Below are positions 59,708 through 64,000 of a stretch of DNA of 64,000 bases, in pieces (position 1 is the stretch's first letter; each line of letters starts with the position of its first letter). The notes under the pieces are model-generated. The model saw only the letters and a list, made by a program, of their open reading frames with translations, did no database searches and was not told the DNA's origin. This DNA comes from Paramicrobacterium humi (GTDB taxonomy: Bacteria > Actinomycetota > Actinomycetes > Actinomycetales > Microbacteriaceae). A program made the position numbers and the translations under genes. The stretch is from positions 1,240,001 to 1,304,000 of the forward strand of contig NZ_FNRY01000001.1 of NCBI RefSeq assembly GCF_900105715.1. Direction: 5' to 3'.

Positions 59708-60709
59708 ATGCGTAAGACAGCACTCCTCGCTGGCGTCAGCATCGTCGCTCTCGCACTGACCGGCTGCTCTGCGAGCAGCTCGGGTGGAGCGGCCGACGAC
59801 GGCGACAAGACCTATAAGCTCGTGCTCGGGCACGCCGGTTCAACGACTGACCCGCGCCAGTGGGCTTCCGAGCAGTTCGCTGACCGAATCGAGGAAGCGA
59901 CCGACGGACGAGTGACGGTCGAAGTTCACTCCGACTCCACGCTCGGCACGTGGGAGGAGATGATCGACGGGCTCCAGATCGGCAGCGTCGACATCGTCAT
60001 CGAATCTATGCTCGCCGTCGAGGCGTACACCGACGTCGCGTCCATCGAGACCACGCCGTTCCTCTACGACAGCAACGAGCAGTTCTTCGAGGTCTGGGAG
60101 GGTGATCTCGGCAAGGAGATCAAGACGGCCGTCACCGATGCCTCCGGCTATGCGCTGCTCGGCAACATGTTCCGAGGTTCACGCGAACTCAACACCAAAG
60201 AGCCCGTGACGACTCTCGATGAGCTCCAGGGCCTCACGATCCGCACGCCCAGCGCGCAGACGATGATCGACACGTGGAACGCGCTCGGCGCACGCGCCGA
60301 GGCACTCGCGTTCAACGAGGTCTACTCGGCGCTCGAGTCCGGCGTTCTCGACGGTCAGGAGAACCCGCTCGACGCGATCCTGTTCAACTCGATCCACGAA
60401 GTCGCTCCCAACATCACGGAGACCGACCACATGTACGCGAACTACCACTTCATCATGTGGGACGACGCGCTACAGGGCTACCCGGAGGACATCCGGAAGG
60501 CGATTGAAGACGTTGCCGCCGAAGTGGGCCAGGAGTACACCAAGAACACGGTGACGAACCTCGAGGACTACCGCACTCAGCTCGAGGACGGCGGCGCCAC
60601 GTTCCACCAGCTGAAGGATCGCGAGAAGTGGGTCAAGGCGACGCAGCCCGTCATCGATAGCCTGCCCGCACAGGTTCAGGACTGGGTCAAGCAGATCCGC
60701 TCCATGTAG
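59708..60709 (+). CDS. TRAP transporter substrate-binding lipoprotein (DctP)
   Basis: A 333-residue binding protein with a lipobox LTGC (Cys21), so it is membrane-anchored as usual in actinobacteria. LVLGHAGSTTDPRQWASEQFADRIEEATDGRVTVEVHSDSTLG begins the DctP fold, and RTPSAQTMIDTWNALGARAEALAFNEVYSALESGVLDGQENPL carries the substrate-carboxylate arginine (about 180) region and hinge. Candidate substrates are sugar acids or hydroxy acids. The start follows GAAAGGA, and a terminator follows the gene. Confidence 0.92.
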   Translation: MRKTALLAGVSIVALALTGCSASSSGGAADDGDKTYKLVLGHAGSTTDPRQWASEQFADRIEEATDGRVTVEVHSDSTLGTWEEMIDGLQIGSVDIVIESMLAVEAYTDVASIETTPFLYDSNEQFFEVWEGDLGKEIKTAVTDASGYALLGNMFRGSRELNTKEPVTTLDELQGLTIRTPSAQTMIDTWNALGARAEALAFNEVYSALESGVLDGQENPLDAILFNSIHEVAPNITETDHMYANYHFIMWDDALQGYPEDIRKAIEDVAAEVGQEYTKNTVTNLEDYRTQLEDGGATFHQLKDREKWVKATQPVIDSLPAQVQDWVKQIRSM

Positions 60710-60718
60710 TTCAGACCC

Positions 60719-60746
60719 CTGGGGGCCCGTTCCGACGGGCCCCCAG
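60719..60746 (+). terminator. Terminator after dctP
   Basis: A perfect 12-base-pair stem: CTGGGGGCCCGT (60719-60730), loop TCCG, ACGGGCCCCCAG (60735-60746), then CCCCTTTCTT. It ends the TRAP operon and separates it from the second DRL gene. Confidence 0.85.
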
Positions 60747-60853
60747 CCCCTTTCTTCCGCAACTGTGCACGCTCTGCGCACAGTGCGCAGCCCGGCATGC
60801 CCGCCGACTGACTCAACCGACCCGCGCGTGAGCGCCTTCACCAAGGAGAAAAA

Positions 60854-62197
60854 ATGAACCTGCACGAGCTGCTGCGCGAACGAGAGGCCGCGGGCGATCC
60901 CATTCGCGTCGGCCTGATCGGCTCCGGCCGCTTCGGCACCATGTACCTTTCCCAAGCGCGGAACATCCCGGGTGTTCGTGTTGCAGCCATTGCGGACATC
61001 AACACGGCTCGCGCGAGAGAATCCCTCGCTCGCGTCGATTGGCCCGAGGACTCGATCGTCGACTCGGTTGATGATCTGACCGAAGGGAAGACCGCCGTCA
61101 TCGCCGACGCAATGGACCTGTTCCGGACTGACATCGACGTAATCGTCGAAGCGACCGGAAACCCGATCGTCGGAATCAAGCACGCTCTCGCGGCATTCGA
61201 TTCGGGGAAGCACGTCATGATGGTCACGGTCGAGGCTGACGCTCTCGCCGGCCCCGCCCTCGCACGTCGCGCGAAGGAAGCCGGGGTTGTCTACTCCATG
61301 GCGTTCGGCGATCAGCCCGCACTCATCTGGGAACTCGTCGACTGGGCGCGCACGAGCGGCTTCGATGTGGTCTGCGCCGGCAAGGGCGCGAAGTACCTCC
61401 CCGGCTACCACCAGATGAACCCCGACAATGTGTGGGAGCACTGGGAGTTCTCCGACGAACTGAAGAAGTCCGGCCAGCTCAATCCCTACATGCACACCTC
61501 TTTCCGCGACGGCACAAAGGCAGCGATCGAGATGGCCGCTGTCGCCAATGCGGCGGCTCTCGTGCCGAGCGACGAGGGAATTACGTTCACGCCTGGAAAC
61601 CTCGAAGAGATTGCCACGGTCTGCCGTCCCAAGGAGGCCGGTGGCGTCCTTGCTCACGAGGGCACCGTGGACGTCATGTCCAGCTACACGCGCGACGGTG
61701 ACTGGATTCCTCACAACACGCAAGAGGGCGTCTTCGTCGTCGTCAAGGCGACGAACGCGTACGTTGCGGAGTGCTTCAAGGAGTACCCATGGCACCCGGA
61801 CCCCACCGGTCAGTACGCTGCCCTCTACCGGCCCTATCACTACGTCGGGCTCGAGCTGAACATCTCGATCGCCAACGCTGTCCTTCGTGGAGTGGCGACC
61901 GGCACCGCCGTCGGCTTCACGGCCGACGTCGTCGCGACGGCGAAGAAGGATCTCAAGGCCGGCGACACCCTCGACGGCGAAGGCGGGTACGCCGTCTACG
62001 GCAAGCTCGTCTCAGCGCGCACGTCGGTCGCAGAAGGCTACCTGCCGGTCGCACTTGCACACCACGTGCCCCTGAACCGCGACATCGCGCAGGGAGAAAG
62101 CGTGCGGTGGGACGATGTCGTCGTCGACGAATCGCTCGCCCAGGCGATCGCCTTGCGCCGCGAGACCGAAGCGCTGGCTGCAGTCCCCGTGTCATGA
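60854..62197 (+). CDS. DXR-like (DRL/COG4091) SAF-domain oxidoreductase 2
   Basis: A 447-residue paralogue of the protein at 55398, alike throughout: RVGLIGSGRFGTM (about 18-30), VAAIADIN, ATGNPIVGIKHALAAFDSGKHVMMVTVEAD, AFGDQPALIWELVDWARTSGFDVVCAGKGAKYLPGYH, and SAF domain KKDLKAGDTLDGEGGYAVYGKL. It probably acts on a related or the next intermediate of the same pathway. AAGGAG lies 7-12 bases upstream of the ATG. The stop overlaps the next gene's ATG by four bases (ATGA). Confidence 0.8.
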   Translation: MNLHELLREREAAGDPIRVGLIGSGRFGTMYLSQARNIPGVRVAAIADINTARARESLARVDWPEDSIVDSVDDLTEGKTAVIADAMDLFRTDIDVIVEATGNPIVGIKHALAAFDSGKHVMMVTVEADALAGPALARRAKEAGVVYSMAFGDQPALIWELVDWARTSGFDVVCAGKGAKYLPGYHQMNPDNVWEHWEFSDELKKSGQLNPYMHTSFRDGTKAAIEMAAVANAAALVPSDEGITFTPGNLEEIATVCRPKEAGGVLAHEGTVDVMSSYTRDGDWIPHNTQEGVFVVVKATNAYVAECFKEYPWHPDPTGQYAALYRPYHYVGLELNISIANAVLRGVATGTAVGFTADVVATAKKDLKAGDTLDGEGGYAVYGKLVSARTSVAEGYLPVALAHHVPLNRDIAQGESVRWDDVVVDESLAQAIALRRETEALAAVPVS

Positions 62198-63072
62198 GCA
62201 CTCGGCTCAGTCTCATCGGCCTCGGGGCCATGGGCCTGCCGATGGCCCGCCTTCTGGCGAAGCGCGGGCCCATCACGGTGCACAACAGAAGCCGGTCGCG
62301 GGCGGAAGCGCTCGCGGCCGAGCTGCCCGCGGCTGGCGTCGCTCAGACGCCAGCCGCGGCGGCTGCCGAAGTGGTTCTGACGGTCTTGCCCGACCTGCCC
62401 GATGTCCGGGCGGTGCTCGACGGCCCGGACGGTCTGCTCGCCGGATGGCAACGCGACTCGATCGACCGTCCCCTGCTTGTCGTGATGGGGACCGTCTCTC
62501 CTGTGGAATTACGCGAGCTCGCGAGTGATCTCGCCTCGCATGGTGTCGACGTTGTCGATGCGCCCATCTCCGGTGGCGTGCTCGGTGCGGCAGCGGGAAC
62601 ACTGAGCGTCTTCGTCGGCGGAACGCCCGAACAGGTGGAGCTTCTTGCCGATGTGCTCGAACCGTGCGCCGGCAGGGTCACGCGCATGGGCCCCGTCGGT
62701 TCAGGGGCAACTGCGAAGTTGTGCAATCAGCTCGTCGTCGCTTCGACCGTCGCCGCTCTCTCCGAGTCGTTCGCCTTGGCCCGAGCCAGCGGCATCGACG
62801 CGAGCACGCTCGCCGATGCACTCGGCTCAGGCCTCGCGGCCAGCGAAGTGCTGCGGCAGAAGCGAGAGCACTGGATCAGCGAGAGCTTCGAACCGGGTGG
62901 GACAGTCGACTACCAGGTGAAGGACTTGCGCTATGCGAAGCAATCAGCTGATGCCGTCGGTCTGAATATGAGGGCCGCGAAATCGGTGCTGGAACTGTTC
63001 CAAGCATCGAAGGATGCCGGTGACGGCGGCCTCGATCACACCGGTGTCTACCGTCAAGTGATTCGGGACTGA
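62194..63072 (+). CDS. 3-hydroxyisobutyrate-dehydrogenase-family oxidoreductase
   Basis: A 292-residue beta-hydroxyacid dehydrogenase: GLGAMGLPMA (9-18), NRSRSRAEALA, DAPISGGVLGAAAGTL, GSGATAKLCNQL with the catalytic lysine, and a C-terminal DYQVKDLRYAKQ. It oxidises a 3-hydroxy acid or reduces an aldehyde acid such as tartronate semialdehyde. It is coupled to DRL 2 by an ATGA overlap, so the two enzymes are likely consecutive. A hairpin follows its stop. Confidence 0.85.
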   Translation: MSTRLSLIGLGAMGLPMARLLAKRGPITVHNRSRSRAEALAAELPAAGVAQTPAAAAAEVVLTVLPDLPDVRAVLDGPDGLLAGWQRDSIDRPLLVVMGTVSPVELRELASDLASHGVDVVDAPISGGVLGAAAGTLSVFVGGTPEQVELLADVLEPCAGRVTRMGPVGSGATAKLCNQLVVASTVAALSESFALARASGIDASTLADALGSGLAASEVLRQKREHWISESFEPGGTVDYQVKDLRYAKQSADAVGLNMRAAKSVLELFQASKDAGDGGLDHTGVYRQVIRD

Positions 63073-63079
63073 GATTCGT

Positions 63080-63108
63080 GCGGGCGCCGCTCTATGGGTG
63101 GCGCCCGC
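63080..63108 (+). terminator. Hairpin after the hydroxyacid dehydrogenase
   Basis: GCGGGCGCC (63080-63088) and GGCGCCCGC (63100-63108) pair perfectly around an 11-base loop, eight bases past the stop codon. It probably ends the DRL 2 operon in the space before the convergent GntR gene. Confidence 0.7.
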
Positions 63109-63163
63109 TATCGTCACGCGTCGATTCGTAGCGGTCAGAGCGCCGACGGGGCGCATTTGACGC

Positions 63164-63865
63164 TTACGCGTGTGCTTCGAGCGCCTCAAGCTGCGTCGTG
63201 ATGGCGGTGCACGCTGCATTGTTGTGCTCCCGCAACACCTCGCGAGCCTTGCTCGCATCCCCCGAAGCGATCGCATCGAGGATCGGCGCATGCCGACTTG
63301 CGGCCATGTTGGCGATGGCGGTGTCTCGTCCGGCCGCAGTGATGCTTGCCCGGGCGAGGCCGCTCACGCGGCGCCAGGATTCTACGAGGATGTGGTTGTC
63401 GCTGGCGCGGCAGATGGCCTCGTGGAACGCCAGGTCGGCCGCGACCTGATCAGCGATGGGGCCGCGCTCGCTCTCCTCGAGTCGCTGGAGCGCGCCGCGA
63501 AGGGTGACGACGACATGATCGAGGTCATCCCGCGCGCAAACTGATTCACAGGCGAGCGACTCGAGCGCGAAGCGCACGTCGAAGATATCCCGCACTTCCG
63601 CTGGCGTGACGATCCGCACCGAAAGGCGTCCGCGAGCGTCCTTTGTCAGAAGGCCTTCCTCCTCTAGCGCGCGAAGCGCCTCGCGGAGGGTGCCTCGGGA
63701 GACGCCGAGTGATGCGCTCAGTTCCGTCTCCGCGAGGTGGGTCCCTTGAGCGAGCTCTCCGGTCGTCACAGCGGAGCGGAGGCGGTCGAGTATGAGCTCT
63801 CGTCGAGTCAGGCGCTCGATGGCGCCGAGTGAGCTGAATTGGGCATCGAGGGCCATGGGTGTCAT
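63164..63865 (-). CDS. GntR/FCD-family regulator
   Basis: A 233-residue regulator: winged helix (RLRSAVTTGELAQGTHLAETELSASLGVSRGTLREALRALEEEGLL) and FCD domain (FDVRFALESLACESVC, then FHEAICRASDNHI). It is a different subgroup from the regulator at 56843. It follows the SDR gene on the minus strand, 33 bases downstream, and may regulate that gene. The start is ATG 63865 or 63856, with no strong ribosome-binding site. Confidence 0.83.
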   Translation of the reverse strand: MTPMALDAQFSSLGAIERLTRRELILDRLRSAVTTGELAQGTHLAETELSASLGVSRGTLREALRALEEEGLLTKDARGRLSVRIVTPAEVRDIFDVRFALESLACESVCARDDLDHVVVTLRGALQRLEESERGPIADQVAADLAFHEAICRASDNHILVESWRRVSGLARASITAAGRDTAIANMAASRHAPILDAIASGDASKAREVLREHNNAACTAITTQLEALEAHA

Positions 63866-63898
63866 CGTATCCGAAGGAAGGTCATTTGCCGGGCCGCA

Positions 63899-64000
63899 TC
63901 AATGCAGGTGGCTTGCGCCGTTGATGTCGATGTTCGTGCCCTGGAGGTAGGCCGCTTCCTCGCTCGAGAGGAAAGAGAAGACGGCCGCGATCTCGGACGT
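63899..64000 (-). CDS. SDR-family oxidoreductase, C-terminal fragment at the window edge
   Basis: The last 33 codons of an SDR gene, read on the minus strand from the right edge. They end EIAAVFSFLSSEEAAYLQGTN, then IDINGASHLH and TGA, a normal FabG-like tail. The catalytic part is outside the window. It lies upstream of the GntR gene and probably belongs to the DRL/TRAP system. Its tail resembles the SDR relic at 51125, though this one is intact as far as it can be seen. Confidence 0.85.
   Translation of the reverse strand, partial: TSEIAAVFSFLSSEEAAYLQGTNIDINGASHLH

Noticed and set aside
57909-59723. A 604-codon open frame on the minus strand
   Set aside because: It is the antisense of the dctQ and dctM genes, with charged low-complexity content and no family match.
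55398-62197. DRL proteins as the isoprenoid-pathway DXR replacement
   Set aside because: They are paired with a TRAP transporter and GntR regulators and are duplicated, which fits catabolism better; family membership alone does not prove DXR activity.
61771-63072. A longer hydroxyacid dehydrogenase starting inside the DRL 2 gene
   Set aside because: The extra N-terminal sequence is an out-of-frame reading of DRL 2; the ATG at 62194 gives the normal Rossmann N-terminus and an ATGA overlap.
1-64000. tRNA genes, rRNA, CRISPR arrays, insertion sequences or prophage genes
   Set aside because: No cloverleaf, spaced direct-repeat array, transposase or phage protein was recognised in the gene gaps or on either strand; TTCGAATC-like words at 51950 and 54880 lie inside aldo/keto reductase coding sequence.

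Overview
The window is high-GC bacterial DNA, almost certainly from an actinobacterium and most likely a member of the Microbacteriaceae. The signs are strong G/C at third codon positions, GTG starts, a mycothiol-type mshA/mshB-like pair, an ECF sigma factor with SigL-type promoters, actinobacterial families (Eis-type acetyltransferase, DUF2510, DUF2231, DUF981, SHOCT, PspC, COG4315 lipoprotein), and a very frequent GGATGCCG/CGGCATCC word. I found no rRNA, tRNA, CRISPR array, transposase or phage gene.

Region 1 (1-18000) is mostly chromosomal housekeeping and accessory genes: an SRPBCC tail, PspC, TfoX, a HicA/HicB pair, mshA/mshB-like genes, an Aquifex-type aconitase, an SMP-30 lactonase with an NtaA-type flavin monooxygenase, an unusual protein with a macro-like N-terminus and a SIR2-like C-terminus, a rhomboid-like protein, small membrane proteins, a sigma/anti-sigma pair with a COG4315 lipoprotein, an Eis-like acetyltransferase and an MHS transporter. 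Region 2 (18000-27850) has a cell-wall-anchored alkaline phosphatase behind a PHO-box-like repeat. A foreign-looking catabolic island follows: a translationally coupled gntR / hydroxyacid dehydrogenase / CMD / lactonase / hydrolase operon, a LysR regulator, an MHS transporter and a nitrilase. It is bracketed by two nearly identical 33-bp hairpin sequences. Region 3 (27850-39135) holds an SDR/TetR pair, a DUF2510 protein, another SDR, MFS transporters, pobA with its IclR regulator, L-2-hydroxyglutarate oxidase, an ArsR/SRPBCC pair, an orphan VapB-like antitoxin and a GntR regulator.

Region 4 (39270-47437) is a self-contained sugar system: SIS isomerase 1, FGGY kinase and a divergent ribulose-phosphate-3-epimerase-like protein; a SorC regulator; and an RbsC/RbsB/RbsA-type ABC importer followed by SIS isomerase 2. 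The set suggests uptake, phosphorylation, isomerisation and epimerisation of an unidentified pentose or hexose, and I do not recognise it as a described pathway. Region 5 (47424-55210) contains a thioesterase, an EI24 protein, a GIN-domain lipoprotein, a Fic protein, and a decaying stretch with an aldo/keto reductase, its broken second copy, an SDR relic and a frameshifted APC permease. Region 6 (55345-64000) is a second catabolic system: two paralogous DXR-like (DRL/COG4091) SAF-domain oxidoreductases, a FadR-type regulator with matching TGGTCNGACC operator sites, a complete DctQMP TRAP transporter, a 3-hydroxyisobutyrate-dehydrogenase-like enzyme, a second GntR regulator and the tail of an SDR. 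Regions 4 and 6 are the best candidates for undescribed biology; the macro/SIR2 protein is third.
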